DNA from: Mercenaria mercenaria
Taxonomy: Eukaryota; Mollusca; Bivalvia; Venerida; Veneridae
Assembly (NCBI RefSeq): GCF_021730395.1
Contig: NC_069365.1
Location: 25,017,501 to 25,081,500 of the forward strand
DNA: 64,000 nt
Direction: 5' to 3'
Position numbers and translations under genes: made by a program. Positions within the stretch are counted from its first letter, which is position 1, and each line of letters starts with the position of its first letter. The notes under the pieces were generated by a model. The model had not been told where the DNA came from, made no database searches, and was given only the letters and a program-made list of their open reading frames with translations. Positions 37,101 to 48,766 of this stretch are shown here, in pieces.

Positions 37101-38909
37101 TGGCTGGAGTCCATTATCTGCTTGTAAGTGAATGGCGAAACTGCACTTATAATTAAATAAATCCAAACCATCCGATAAGGATCTTCCTTAGAGTTAGTCT
37201 GAATATCATTCCTTTGCAAATATTTCATGGAATCTTGTGAATCACATATTACACACTTTTGTCTACATTTTGTCATGGTTCCATCAGAAAATATCCACCA
37301 GCCAAGCCCCTGAAGAATCAGCAAAAAAATTCCCTCCTATAATATTTAACACCCAGCCGACCTCTCCAATCCCATCAAGCCCCTGCAAATACACTCCTCC
37401 CCTCTGTAAAATATCCATCTCTCCTTCTCAGACTACACAAAGAAAACACATCCCCTTTGTCTCTCTATATACCCCTTGTATCATAGCTCGGTGCTTTTTC
37501 TTAACAAATTTGGTGCAGGTAATTCGTATACACTGAGTACAGGGTGCGGTAACTAAAAGTGTGCAGGTATTTAATACCCGCACGCTTGTTACCGCACTGT
37601 TGGATAGGGAGGTATGCCAGCATGTCTGGAACAGTAGACAACGAAGTGTACTTTATTGATTTTCTGCTCTAGCATTGGTTTATTTTACCTGGGCTTTACA
37701 CATTTGTAAAGCAAGGATTTTAAGTACTCATTGAACTGCTGTATATGGCAATGTGGAACGCCTACAACTACCATATATGGATGGGTATGATACAAAACAG
37801 AAAGAACATTAAAACTCTCGGGTAAACGATTTATACTCGGGGGGCTACGCCCCCTCGTACAAATCGTTTACCCTCGAGTTTCAATGCTCTTTCTATTACA
37901 TGTTCCCTTTTATCTGTACATTGCTGCCCTGGCTGATATGGGACAGTGTGATATCTTAAGACTGTCGCTAGTTTCAATCTTTGCAACAGTAGGGACGATT
38001 GATTAGACATTTATCATATTTCTGCCAGATAAACTTCTATATATCGAAAAAAATATTTGCACACAGTTAGTTGGGCCATACTGCTGGCTTCCTCAGAGGG
38101 ATAGAAAAATAAATATCAGATCATAAAATAGATCATCCTGACCTGATAAGCAAAAGGAGTAAGGGTATCCTACTGCACCCAACCCCTCCCACCACAACAC
38201 AAACACCAAATGAAACTCCTGCCACCTGGGGTGGGGGATGATATTTTTCTGAATAGCCCATTTTTCTGCGACTTTGACTGCACTTTACAACTGTCAGTTG
38301 TGTATATCATATGTTTGGTTGTGTAACTTCTACGTACACAAACATTGAAACACAAACTGGGGTAATAAACAATAATGACGCCCCTATTTATAACGGGGCC
38401 GTTTATAACCAACAGGTAAGTAGATCTAGAAAAGAATCTTCAGTATCGCGGTTTATAAACATCAATATCACGATAAATGAAAACTAAAATCCAGTTTCAT
38501 TTGGTTCATATTCCACGATTCCTTGATGTCTATTATCATCCATGTGATTGTCCCTGTTACGTATTTACATCTATGTTTTTAGTATCTATTTCGAAGGAAT
38601 TTTATATTTTGTGCAGGAAAAACAACCGTCGTATCGGCTTTCGTACAAATGTTGTAATTCAGGCGTATACAAAAGGGGAATTAACTATGTATAAAGCTTG
38701 TGTGTAAGATCGGGAACTTACGCATTAATCGAGTCGGCGATAGCTTGCCAACACCTATCTTTCTCGTCCGCAGACACGCCTCCCGCACCGCACCCCTTGA
38801 ACTTTCCATTTAAAACCTCCTGGTTCTCAATATATTTCTCCATGGCCAGAAGTTTGCATTTTTCTGGCCATGGAGCTCTACGGGCGGCTTTGGTGTCTGT
38901 TTCCTCCAT
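31174..38909 (-). CDS. Myb/SANT-like DNA-binding domain protein, six exons (287 aa)
   Basis: CDS exons in order: 38722-38909 (ATG at 38909), 34488-34552, 33054-33191, 32751-32834, 32289-32363, 31174-31487. Every junction has GT/AG (the first donor is GTAAGT) and every phase agrees, summing to 864 bases including the stop. The N-terminal ~75 residues fit a Myb/SANT (Myb_DNA-bind_5-like) trihelix: W14, LL...YIENQEVLNGKF, then W54..IADSIN, and across the first junction VSQVKKQVNNIR. A TKKTGGG motif follows, which I associate with the same family. The middle is acidic and low in structure. The last exon encodes a long coiled coil with KETLK-type heptads (~195-275). Such proteins are related to the Myb-like accessory protein of Harbinger transposons and to NAIF1, so it is likely a nuclear DNA-binding protein. 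Whether it is a host gene or a domesticated or transposon gene is open. Intron 1 (4.2 kb) and intron 5 hold repeats. Confidence 0.85.
31590..32010. mobile_element. Foldback element in intron 5 of the Myb-like gene
   Basis: A ~170 bp hairpin at 31629-31800 (arms 'ataatatatctcatctagtg' and 'cactaaatgagatatattat') has the turn 'cgagggcgtagcccgag'. The outer phrases 'tttgattccgtttttt' and 'aaaatgaatcggatc' bracket it. The stem lies between exon 5 and exon 6 and would be transcribed. Confidence 0.7.
33905..34230 (+). repeat. Two-unit tandem element with hairpin end, in intron 2 region
   Basis: Two copies of 'aaatttcatgaagatcagtt'-like units, then (gaca)n, and 'cctcacctgagcattgctca' pairing with its own continuation 'gggtgagc'. 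It lies in the intron between exons 2 and 3 of the Myb-like gene. Confidence 0.7.
34781..34980 (+). repeat. Second, more decayed copy of the same element, in intron 1
   Basis: Shares 'aagctaaatgttgacagaca' and 'cattgctcagg' with 33905-34230, in the same orientation. Confidence 0.65.
35036..36330 (+). repeat. Hairpin-ended tandem-unit element in intron 1
   Basis: Starts 'acaagagggccatgatggcc' (self-pairing) and ends with the hairpin 'gctcaccttgtcactatgtg' continuing into 'acaggtgagc' (36299-36327). Three ~163 bp units at 35740-36240 contain 'gctgctattgtgcagacaag' and 'ccctttcaggggccat'. The 35400-35720 part is different and may be a nested insertion. Opposite in orientation to its relative at 26401-27330. 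Confidence 0.75.
36340..37540. other. Intron 1 sequence without further features
   Basis: AT-rich. The frames at 36812-37075, 37055-37324 and 37237-37536 lack any family signature and are taken as chance. Confidence 0.35.
37544..37597. repeat. 54 bp hairpin
   Basis: 'gtgcggtaac' pairs with 'gttaccgcac' and 'gtgcaggtatt' with 'aatacccgcac'. It lies in intron 1 of the Myb-like gene. Confidence 0.8.
37798..37894. repeat. ~97 bp hairpin with CG-rich turn
   Basis: 'ctcgggtaaacgattt' pairs with 'aaatcgtttaccctcgag' and 'agaaagaacatt' with 'aatgctctttct'. The turn is 'ggggggctacgccccc'. Intron 1 of the Myb-like gene. Confidence 0.85.
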
Positions 38910-38989
38910 TGCAGACGAATGACATCTGTACGGGAAAATTCACGCGAATAATGACGCAACTGTGCGCGACTCCTTGGAAGCTGAGAATT

Positions 38990-39170
38990 TGGCCGCTTAT
39001 GTATTAAAAAAACTACGGCTCAGCTGAGAAAAATCTCAAGACTTGAGAAAAAGTTTAGTGAAAGCCAACTTGAGAAATTTCTCAGCTGAGACAATTCTCA
39101 GACACTTCTGAGACAATCTTGAGCTGAGAATTTTCTCACTTTGAGAACGTTAGTGAAAGCGGGGCCTGGT
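38990..39170 (+). repeat. Cluster of CTGAGAA/TTCTCAG repeats just 5' of the Myb-like gene
   Basis: At least eight copies of 'ctgagaa'-type words occur on both strands in ~160 bp ('cagctgagaa', 'ttctcagctgagac', 'ttgagctgagaattttctca'), ending 'tagtgaaagcggggcc'. Probably a short foldback element, placed 80-260 bp upstream of the gene's ATG. Confidence 0.65.
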
Positions 39171-39174
39171 CTGT

Positions 39175-41095
39175 TCATAGTACCATGGTACTAAATGTAC
39201 ATATCACATAAATTTCCCATATCGGTTTTGGTTTGTAAGATTTCATTTTAAATTAATTTACTAAATGCATATGAATATGTATGATTAAAGGGTAAGATGC
39301 ACACCACATGCAATCCCTGTTCAACTTTTATAATCGGTAAATCGCTGGTTGTATCGCTTCAACAACAAATAAAATGCACTAAAATCAAGATCAAGGCATT
39401 CTCAGCTAACCTAGAAGTCTTGTAAAAGCTTGTTTCCGTAGAACACCGGGTATATATACATTTATGTATACTTTAAAATAGTGACTAGCTTGACTATTCT
39501 TAGACTGCTCATGGCTATTGTTCTGATCCTGATGTCGTCGGCGTCCGCGGGTTCGCTGCAAGATAGGTTTTTCGTTTTCGTTTTGTTTATCTTTGTCAAT
39601 TCGCATTGCTTTAAAAATAAAAAAAAAACTTAAACTGACGACAATTGATACATCAAATGAAATATGTCCCATTTAAAACCCTGACGTGAACTCTATTGGA
39701 TTATATTTAATAAGAGAGTTTTCTTGCCAGGCCTGGTGTCTGCATTCGGGCCGGAATTTCCAGAGATATTGTGTTTCTCATCCACCCAGTTAAGCTTTAC
39801 GTGTATCGGTGCGTTGTGCCAGACCCGTAAACGAACGTACGAGTGTAAACTCGTATATGAGCCAGGGTATAATTTCAATTGAAATTAATGGGAAGAACTA
39901 ACCATCGGCTAGAGTGTCAAGGGACGAACGTTCGAGACCGGGTGAAAGCTACTCGTATCAGTTGCGATTTTCGCCTATCGGTGCTGTTTCAAGCTGGGAA
40001 GTTGTCTGTTACTAACAAAGATACTGTTGTACTGATTTTAATATTATAGACATTTTTATTATCATTATCATCATCATCATCTTCATAATCATCATCATCA
40101 TCTTGAACTGGTCCGTTGTAGGATCAATGGTAAGATTATAACTGCCCTAAACTGTATTACCTAAATACTGTTGAAACAGGCGCTCTGAATCCAACAAACA
40201 AACATAATATTCATCAAAACCATTCTACAGGGTGCCAAACTTTGAGACGTTTGCAGTAATAAGTGTAATATGATCACTACAGATTGTCACTAAATGGTGG
40301 TTATTTGTACCAAAGTATTTGGAAATCTGACTAAAGCGAGTTATGATCTGGACACAAACGTATATATTACAACAAAATAACAAAACAAATCTTAGTTCAA
40401 AGCTGTGACCTTGATCTTGGATATAGCAACATGGATCATGATCGCAACAAACCTTCTATCCATGTTGATCATTTGTACCAAATAATTTGAAATCTAATTA
40501 CGCATGGGCAAGTTATACCAAGGACAAGAACCTATATATAACTGCACGAACGAACTCCGCTTTTTCACGGCGGGATTATAATAAAAGAAGGCCTGTTACC
40601 TCTGAGGCGGGCTCAGTGGGGTGAGGGTAATAAAAAATAAAGTGTAATTTCTTAAAGTCTCATAGACATTAGTCCGCAGCTCAAGATCGGCCCCTAGTCT
40701 TAAGGCAAACGACTCCGTCCATGACAAGTTATATATAATTTGTCCCACGACATAGCAACTTCCTGTTTGTCACCCAACTTGCAACAGCTCTGGATAACGA
40801 AAGATAGCTACACATGTTGACGACACCGGGTTCGAACCAGTGACCTGAGCCTGTAGGTCTATAAGTCAGCTAGTCGAGGTAACAGTAGAAGTAGCTGAAG
40901 TTGTAATCATATTATAGTGGTAGTGGCAGTGGCAGTGGATGCAGAAATGATAATAAGAATTGAGCCACGTCACGGGAAAATTGGCATTCGGACATTTTCG
41001 TGAATTTCCGGAAAGTCTATATTCAGGCTGACCTGTGCATTTATGCATCTGAGTTAGGGTCAGAAAATTCCATATTCAGGTAGAATAAGCCTTCT
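39175..41095. other. Gene-free stretch
   Basis: Holds an (atc)n microsatellite at 40061-40105 and a possible 3' half of a tRNA-like head near 40825-40870 (ggttcgaaccagtgacctg). No gene is supported. The minus frame at 39406-39672 has no family and does not join in phase to the candidate exon at 42893-43035. Confidence 0.4.
40061..40105 (+). repeat. (ATC)n microsatellite
   Basis: Interrupted run of atc units. Confidence 0.85.
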
Positions 41096-41127
41096 TTGAA
41101 ATAACAGCGAACGGTGTGTTCCCGTGA

Positions 41128-41240
41128 TCAGACTGCGTGGATGTGCAGGCTGATCTGGGCCTGATTTGGGCCCACAATGGTTGCAAAGCCTCGAAGATTC
41201 CCGAAGGCCCATTTTCTCATGATGCGGCTCAAATAATTTA
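41128..41240. repeat. Fragment of a dispersed bivalve-type repeat
   Basis: 'gatcagactgcgtggatgtg' followed by 'gcaggctgatctgggcctg' resembles the phrases at 21443-21520 and 63270-63330. Edges are uncertain. Confidence 0.45.
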
Positions 41241-41384
41241 TGACGTCGATGACGACGAACTTGTGATGGTGCTTATGGCAGTCATTTAATGATGTTGCGA
41301 TGGCAACCGACTGATTGAACATTTGCAGTATAAAACTCAACATGATACATATGTGCTTCTCATGTCAACCACCATGTTGGACAA

Positions 41385-41485
41385 ACTCATTCGTAACACA
41401 ATTTACCTAATACGAATGCGATCGCATACGTACGAAATCTGTTACAAATGTGATCTGTTACGAATGTGGTCCTACATACGTATAT
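41385..41485. repeat. Inverted relative of the palindrome cluster at 26150
   Basis: 'gttacaaatgtgatctgtta' and 'cgaatgtggtcctacatacg' are the reverse complement of 26149-26190 with about one mismatch; 'gcgatcgcat' is also present. Confidence 0.75.
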
Positions 41486-41885
41486 CGCTCAAGCTCGCAA
41501 GATAATGTTGTCGCGGCGGTTCGATTCCCGACTTTAATGTTTTACACAATTAACTAAATAGTACTGAAACTTACACACTGGGTAATTCTGTTATCAACAA
41601 TTGATCACTGATTACATCATTGAAGTAGCCTGTTTGAAAGTTCGTATAGATGACCAGTAAATTAAATTTCCTACAATGTACTGGATTCAAAAATTACATA
41701 AACAAACATATAAAGCTCGTTTTATCGCTAATTCAAGCTCTTGTACCACTACTAATATTTCCAAGTTACTAACACCATGCGTTACTACTGTAACTTTCAA
41801 ATACAGTTACAAAAAAACTTTTATTTGATGAAGTCTGCACTGCAAAATCATAATGCTACAGGTGCTCAGATCAAATGCGTTTTTA

Positions 41886-42020
41886 CCACATGAATTATCA
41901 GAGGTTACAGACAAATGTCGTTATATCAAATAGTCACGGAGAACATACGGCCCTTCCGAGAATCGAACTCACGACCCGCGATCCGTAGACCGACGCTCTA
42001 CCTACTGAGCTAAGCGGGTG
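41886..42020 (-). mobile_element. tRNA-headed SINE (family A), 3'-truncated copy
   Basis: On the minus strand 'cgcttagctcagtaggtaga' (box A) and 'gagttcgattctcgg' (box B) form a good tRNA-like head, followed by ~75 bp of the same body as 50436-50708 ('tcacatgagttatcagagg' equivalent). The rest of the body is missing. Confidence 0.8.
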
Positions 42021-42029
42021 GGTTACGAG

Positions 42030-42890
42030 CCTTTTAAGCGTATCAAAGGTTCATATATATATTAAGGTGATTAACAAAATACAGTTTAGATGCCACTTGA
42101 ATAGAATCAAAAATATTTAACTACAACATGCTATTCCTTCAGCTTTGTATGTAAAACACTTTCAAAGCAAATACCATACTCTTTTCATGCCTCTTAATTT
42201 TACTTAAACACGTTTAAACATTTCAGATGATGAAAGGAAATCTGGCACGAAAGGTAGACTGATTCCTGCGAGAAAAGATTTGTACATAACGACACAACAA
42301 ACATTTGAATATATTAGGACTGGTTGAGTGAGTTATTGACTGCTCGATAGTGAAACCAGAAGAAACATTGAACGCAGAAATGCAGTACATTACGTTGCTT
42401 TTTTATTGGAAGGCTTTGATTGTCTGTCAGTTTTAAGTTAACTTTATTGTGTCATTTACCATGTGAAGAAAATATCTTTAATTTATTTTCAGAACTGTGC
42501 TTAGATGTAATATATATAGTTCGTAATTATACTTATGCATGCAAGTATTCAATCTAATAGATGATGATATTTAAACCGTATATTAATATCAATCTTATGA
42601 TCTTGTAATGCTATCTGTAGTATGTTCTATTTATGTGTAAGTCATACAACTACATTCATAATTATTATGGTAGAAAAAGTTACATTACTGTATTCATTCT
42701 ATGGTATTCGTATCCTACGTATTCGAGTGTAAATTGACTTGACAAAACGTATTCGGAGATTGGAAAGGCACAATATTCACAACGGTCTATGTTGTTGTAA
42801 CAACGTTCAACACTGCTTAGGCTAGCTTTTGTAGTTGTTTATGCAAAACTTTCCAGTGAGAGTAAATACGCAAAAGTATTAAAATATATT
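42030..42890. other. Gene-free stretch
   Basis: AT-rich, no features seen. Confidence 0.4.
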
Positions 42891-42892
42891 AC

Positions 42893-43035
42893 CTCCACTT
42901 GAACCTTTTGTTAGACCATAGCGTATCATCGCCCAGGATTAGTTTAGCTTTCTTTGCTTTCGCTGTTTCGATGTATGTATTGAAATTTTCTTTTTGTGTG
43001 GGCATCCACAGCGTACTTAGCCGTTGTTTCTCCAT
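42893..43035 (-). CDS. Candidate first exon of an unrecognised gene
   Basis: Starts MEKQRLSTLWMPTQKENF and ends DTLWSNKRFKW, then AG|GTAATA, a fair splice donor. The composition is strongly protein-like (basic, with two tryptophans spaced around a helical, alanine- and lysine-rich stretch), unlike the surrounding AT-rich sequence. I do not recognise the family. No downstream exon in phase was found at lower coordinates, so this may be an orphan exon or a relic. If the donor is not used, the frame stops two bases later. Confidence 0.3.
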
Positions 43036-43039
43036 GATG

Positions 43040-44605
43040 CTACTGCAACTTTTTATCAAGTATCTAATCATTTGTTCTTTTTTCCTTGTAAATCAAATTC
43101 TTGCATACCGGACTGGCATTTCCGGTTTTACCCATGCCGGCAAAACCCACCTGGCCCCTATGCCAGATGACTCTCGTGCTGTTAATGACAACTACTGGTT
43201 CATGCACTAATAATATACTGGTTGAGAGCAATTTTCAGGACAGGACCAGTTTCCGGACACATGTAATATCCGCTTTATGTCGTTGTTATTCCTGTTATTG
43301 TTTCATCTAGATCAATTAGGTGTTTCTTCTTCATGTCTACAACAAACCACTGTATTACAAAACTGTTTTATGTTAGTTTTTATGATGATAACTCACCTGT
43401 GTTTACAAAACAACTTTCTGTCTATCTATCTATCTCTCTATAAATACTGCATGACACCCTTGCGAGTATTTTATGCAGGTGCGCGTCAGTGCATAAGAGT
43501 TTAAAAGCAGGAATGTACAGGAGAATTAAAGTAATACATAAAGTATTTGTGAGAATTTGAGAAAAAGCTGATAGTGCTAATAAAAAGGCGAAATGTACAG
43601 TAAAAGGATTAAAAACAGCCTGGTCACTCAGAAGTCCTGGCCCAGTTTGGTTACCCCTTGCTGTCTTAACGGGGCATGAAGATGGCATTGCGAATACGCT
43701 GTAGTTCACACTTGCCGAGGTATCAAGTAGGGAAGATATAATTAAACTTCATATTGATTGTCTGCTGATAACATGTGCTACTTATAATTTCACGGTCATA
43801 GTTACATAAAATGCAGGGCTGTCGATTTTTGCACTAATTTTATTCTGTATCTATTGGAATAATCAAGAATTCGCGTTAGACGAAATTCGAGATTTTTATT
43901 GTCAACTTCGGCTTGATTTCGTAGCTGCTATTGAACTTCAGGTTATGTTTCATGTGCATTTTTGAAGAGATGAATGATAAAGAAATGTGTAAAAATAGTT
44001 TAATTACTTAATTCGATATCAAATTAACAGCAAAATACCGGCAAAATATTTGTCCGGATACTGGTTTACCTTACGTGGAAAATAACTTCTTTTAGTGAGC
44101 CCATTTGAGGCCCCATAGAACCCACGTTTTACGTCACAACGCGACGCTGATTACAACATCGAATGCGGAAGGATGTGAAGTTTGTGCAGTGTGGTCTTCA
44201 TTTATGTCAAATATTTTTTTAGGGAATAATTGAGCCAAAATATGAAAATGTGTCCGGAAAATGGTTCCCAACCAGTATTGTTTATGTAAAATACGAAAAA
44301 AAACAGGTACCTTGATAGTTTCTCTCCGTTCCTTATAGTATATTCTCGATTCAAAATACGTTAGTTTACCATAAAAACATAACGTTACGCTACAAACGAC
44401 AAAACTAAAGTGGAACTTTGTTATTATGCGTAACGCAAACCATCATGACGTCACTTCTGCTTACGGACGTTAATTTCCCGCGCTTTGTGTTCATTCTCCA
44501 CTATGAGAAAGAGTGCTAAAAGGAAACTATTTCTACTTTTTGTAAAATACGGTAAGCATGAAAAAAGTCTGCCAGAATTAAAAGCTAACATGTATACGAT
44601 ATGCA
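43040..44605. other. Gene-free stretch
   Basis: A tetranucleotide (tcta)n run lies near 43419-43440. Short frames here have no supporting signature. Confidence 0.35.
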
Positions 44606-44610
44606 AGAAA

Positions 44611-44722
44611 AATATCAGTCATGTGTTTACAAATCGAATGGCAAGCCTCATTACCGCTCAATGCGCAGGTGCCCTCAGGACGGATATTTCTATCCGATTC
44701 GTAAACACATGACAGATATTAT
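44611..44722. repeat. ~110 bp hairpin
   Basis: 'tcatgtgtttacaaatcgaa' pairs with 'gattcgtaaacacatgac', with outer 'aatatc' and 'gatatt' extending the stem. Confidence 0.7.
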
Positions 44723-47334
44723 TATTATTGATTCTACTAACAGAGACCATAACGTATGAAAATGCAGATAACGCACTTTTCCACTACTGTGGCATTTTTT
44801 AGTAAAGCTAAATTATTAGGACAAAAACGTAAGCCACAGTGTAAAGAACCGTAACAGATGGTATTTGGGAAAAAAAATCACAGAGTTTTGATCCGTAATT
44901 ATTTTAAATCAATAATTATCGGATTTCACGGATATAGTTTGACTTATCAAAATTTTGTTCTCTGAATCTAATATTATCAGATTTCGACTTATGCAGGAAA
45001 TTGAAAAATCTATTTAAGTTATACTGGAATGTCAAACGATTCTCCTTTGAAATAAGTGCCATTTTTGTAATTAATTGATTTTTTATGATAAATTGATTTT
45101 ATTACGTAATTTTAGGTACATGTAACCGACTTAATAACTCCATATCGTAATATCATGATAAAAAAAGAAATTAAGCAAATGTTTTTGGAGTTATTTCTTT
45201 CAAGCTCGTAATGTAATTAATATAACTACATGTCAAAGTGAGCACACTCGTTGTAGAGAATATGAAAAACGGTGGCCGTTCTATGCAAATAGGGCATGGT
45301 TTTCAGGGAAGACATTTTTCCTACAGTTTAATTACGTTGCAGATGTGCTATGTGTATAGCCATTGGTTCTTCAGAGATCGATTTTTCCATACGTTTCACT
45401 ACGCTAGTACATTCGAAAGGATATAAAATTACTGCTACTCAGATCAGAGTACGTATAGTTGTTTATGCAACATTCTACTTGTTTATTACATTATGAGATA
45501 AAGTTTTCCTTGAACTGCATTATCAGTTAATAATGTTTAGATAGTATTAAATCTACAACTTGTCTGACCCCGATTTTTAACGTGAATGACAGCAGTCTCG
45601 TTCAACACGTGGAAACAGAGTAATGAACAGTATGGTGGAGCATTCGAGGACACATTTTAATTGGCATAAAAGTGAAGATAATTGTATTTCTGTCGAGTGT
45701 TGATCATTGACATTACTGCTGTGTAGTACTAAGTTTTGTGAATGAAATCTGAAAGTTATTTTGCACGTATCCACATTGATTCGACCTCTCAAATATATTT
45801 TAAAGATTTTTAAGAAAATACAGTTTCAAAAGTACGTTGAATGTGTTTCGATGTATAAGTGCATTGTATTTTGTGAATACTAAGTTGAAAAAATAATAAT
45901 GGAATCATTTCTACGCCCATATTGCAAGCAACTCGACTTCTGTAACCATAATCATTTAATGTATTAACGAGAATAAACTGTTTTAGTTTTGGAATGTGTT
46001 CTTCATTGACTACCCTATAATTTCATATGCACTACTTTGTAAACAATCTAATAACTAAATACTGTGATTTAGCTTATGGTATGCTAAATGAAAATAAAAA
46101 TAATGAACTTATTTCATCTTTTCCTTTAAATTAGTATTTGTAGGATATTGATAAATGCTTAGACAAGGTAAAGTGCTATTATTTTCACACAAAATAATAT
46201 TAATTTTTTAATGTTCACAATGAGCCGTATTAATTCAACAATAAGTTTTTTGTTTCAGTTGTTTTTTTTCATCTTTATTTTTGACCATCCTTTGAGTATT
46301 AATAACAATTGAAACAGTATCAATATCATGTACCGAAACCTTGTATTTTTTGCAGATAAATTTGATCAAACCCCACCCACTTGTTTATTTCAAAGTCTGC
46401 GTCCCATTAATAGAGAATTTGAGATTTCAACCTTAGCCTGCCCTTTCAACGTCTCTCATATATATTTGGGGTAACATGTCACCGATATGCGTGTATGTTA
46501 TTTATATCAGACATTGCTACTAAAGTTTTCCATGTAATATCAAGTAAGCCTAAGACCTCTTTATTACTATGTGAAATAAAAAGCTTTGTTTCAGCATTTC
46601 TGCTTGTTAAGTTATTCGATTATCCATATGTATAATTAGACTAAATTTGATGCGAAACACTATCAATAAGTATTAGAATGATGAAGTTTTGTATGGCTAA
46701 TAATTTTAAACAAATACATTGAATTGAACCTGGAAGTATTTGTTATCAACTGATGTTGAGAAGCATCGAGATTTTGTTCAGACTTTAACTTCTACGGCAT
46801 ATTTGTGTCCCCAGGCGGTATCGATTATACTTGATGGGCCTTTTTGTCGTAAGAAGTGAAGTTTTGAACGTCCGAAGATGGGATATTACGAAAGTCAAAA
46901 CTTCAGTCTTTTTTCATCTACCCTGTCCTCATACTCGGCATCAAAGACTGAAATCTGGATGGAGGTACATGGCAGGACAGTCATTTTACATGAAAAATAA
47001 ATAATTACGCGCGATTATCATTTGGTAGAACATTTTATTTTCACTTCCAGATAAAAACAATACGTTTCTGTCTGACACATTACACGACAGTTGCGTTTTA
47101 ATTATAAACATAAAATGGTACTAGTAAGACGGAAAATTCTTCTGAACTATCAGACAATTTCAGATCTATGATATCCTGATGCGAGAAGTTTCCTGTTAGC
47201 CGTATGGGATAACTCCATTCTTTTCATGCACGGACCCAGAGCCTGGCAGAGGGGCATTGTGGGTCAATCCCCCCTTTGATTCTTACATTTTACAAAGAAA
47301 ATCGGTCTTGAAACTTGGTGTGACCCCACCGCCA

Positions 47335-47361
47335 CCCCCCCCCCCCCACTCTCCCCCCCGC
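47335..47361 (-). repeat. Poly-C run (G-run on the minus strand)
   Basis: A C-run of about fifteen bases is followed within 10 bases by a second run of seven. On the minus strand these G-tracts could form a G-quadruplex. Confidence 0.7.
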
Positions 47362-48687
47362 TGAAATGGGTGACCCCTCAACGAAACAACGAAATGCCTG
47401 GATCTGCACATGCTTTACTTATAAAATAGTATATTCAAACAAATACATGTATATGCCCATATGTTATTTTGTGCGACAATTTCCGTCTCCACCTAACATT
47501 TCTTGACTGTTTCACAAGATAACATTGTGCTGTCTAGAGAGTTTAGCATTATACAGAGTGTCATGATGCCGAAACGTATGATATCACGAGAGTATCTTAC
47601 ATCTGTTTCAATTCGCTTGTTAAATGTAACTTGTGTATATTGACTCGTGTTATCAACATATCTTTTACTAGGTTAAATTTTCATCAGGTACATTGTTTGA
47701 GTGTCTACAAGTAAAACGCGTCTTTTAAGGAATTCAAAGTGAAAAAAACTTTAAGAAAAACTATGAAATACTAGTCCACAGCATGACGGATGAATCTGTC
47801 CTTTATATTTTATGGTCATCCTTTTGTGTTTGCTTTATCGCATATATTTAACTTAATTTCAAAGTATTTCGACAAACGCATTTGTAATAGTTGGTGTTTT
47901 ATGTTTTTGTTTGAAAAATATTAACTGCATCATCTTTCAAGAACACCATCAACAATGAAATATGTTGATATGATTATCATTTTTATAATGCACGAAAAAA
48001 TAAAAACGATCTTAATTACGGATAAATTGAAAGGACGGATTAAATGAAGTAAGGTTCATTCCAAAGTTTGAAGTCTCAAAGAAATTTAATCTAACTTCAG
48101 CTTCATACGTTAACTTCGCAAGAGACACTGAAGGGGAAGGCGAAGGTTGAAATCTCAAACTCTCTATAACTGGACACGAACTTAATTCATTATATATGAT
48201 CAATACAAATAAAAGTGTCTAATTTTTATTTAAGTTCTATTTGTTTTAACTGTATACTGTAAGGTATGGCGTAATTCAGAATACAGAGATTTTCTTCTTA
48301 TAAAAACAAACTAGCAATAGTTCTAATTATAATTAGCGGTTTATTCCTGGTTGCCACAAAGATATCATACTGTTGAGTTGTTACAATTTGGTAGTATTTT
48401 ACTGGTATATACGGCTTGTCGTAAGTCAATGTATTAATGGATCACGATAGTTTTATTTTAACAGTACTTGGTAAAATCAGAAAACTGGTAAAGCCGGTGT
48501 ATTATCCGATAAGTGGTGTTTGTTTTCTTAACTCTAGTACGATGCATTATTCCATAACTGTTCTACTGCAATGTCAGTCTTCCGAAACCGCTTCTGTGCC
48601 TCTCTTGTATGCCAGCAGCAGCTCTCCCAAATAGTTTTACCTGTATTCCTTCTCTATGTAAAAACAAGCTGGAAAAATAAAAAGGTA

Positions 48688-48766
48688 GCTCGTCCTGTAT
48701 TCGAACCAGCACCGTAAGCTTACAAATCATACGTGTTAGCCACTAGACCAAGCCGCTACTTACATT
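48688..48766 (-). other. tRNA-like relic (possibly tRNA-Thr-derived)
   Basis: On the minus strand 'tggtctagtggctaacacg' (box A-like) and 'ggttcgaatacagg' (box B-like) are correctly spaced. The first five bases GTAGC can pair with GCTAC at the end. The anticodon loop would read TTTGTAA (anticodon TGT), but the anticodon and T stems contain mismatches. A decayed tRNA or SINE head is more likely than a working gene. Confidence 0.5.

Noticed and set aside
39406-39672. Minus frame considered as a second exon for the candidate at 42893-43035
   Set aside because: The acceptor phase does not match the donor, giving an early stop when joined.
40822-40870. tRNA-like sequence with a box B
   Set aside because: Only the 3' half is recognisable and no convincing box A was found.
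48688-48766. Functional tRNA gene
   Set aside because: Anticodon and T stems have mismatches; kept only as a tRNA-like relic.
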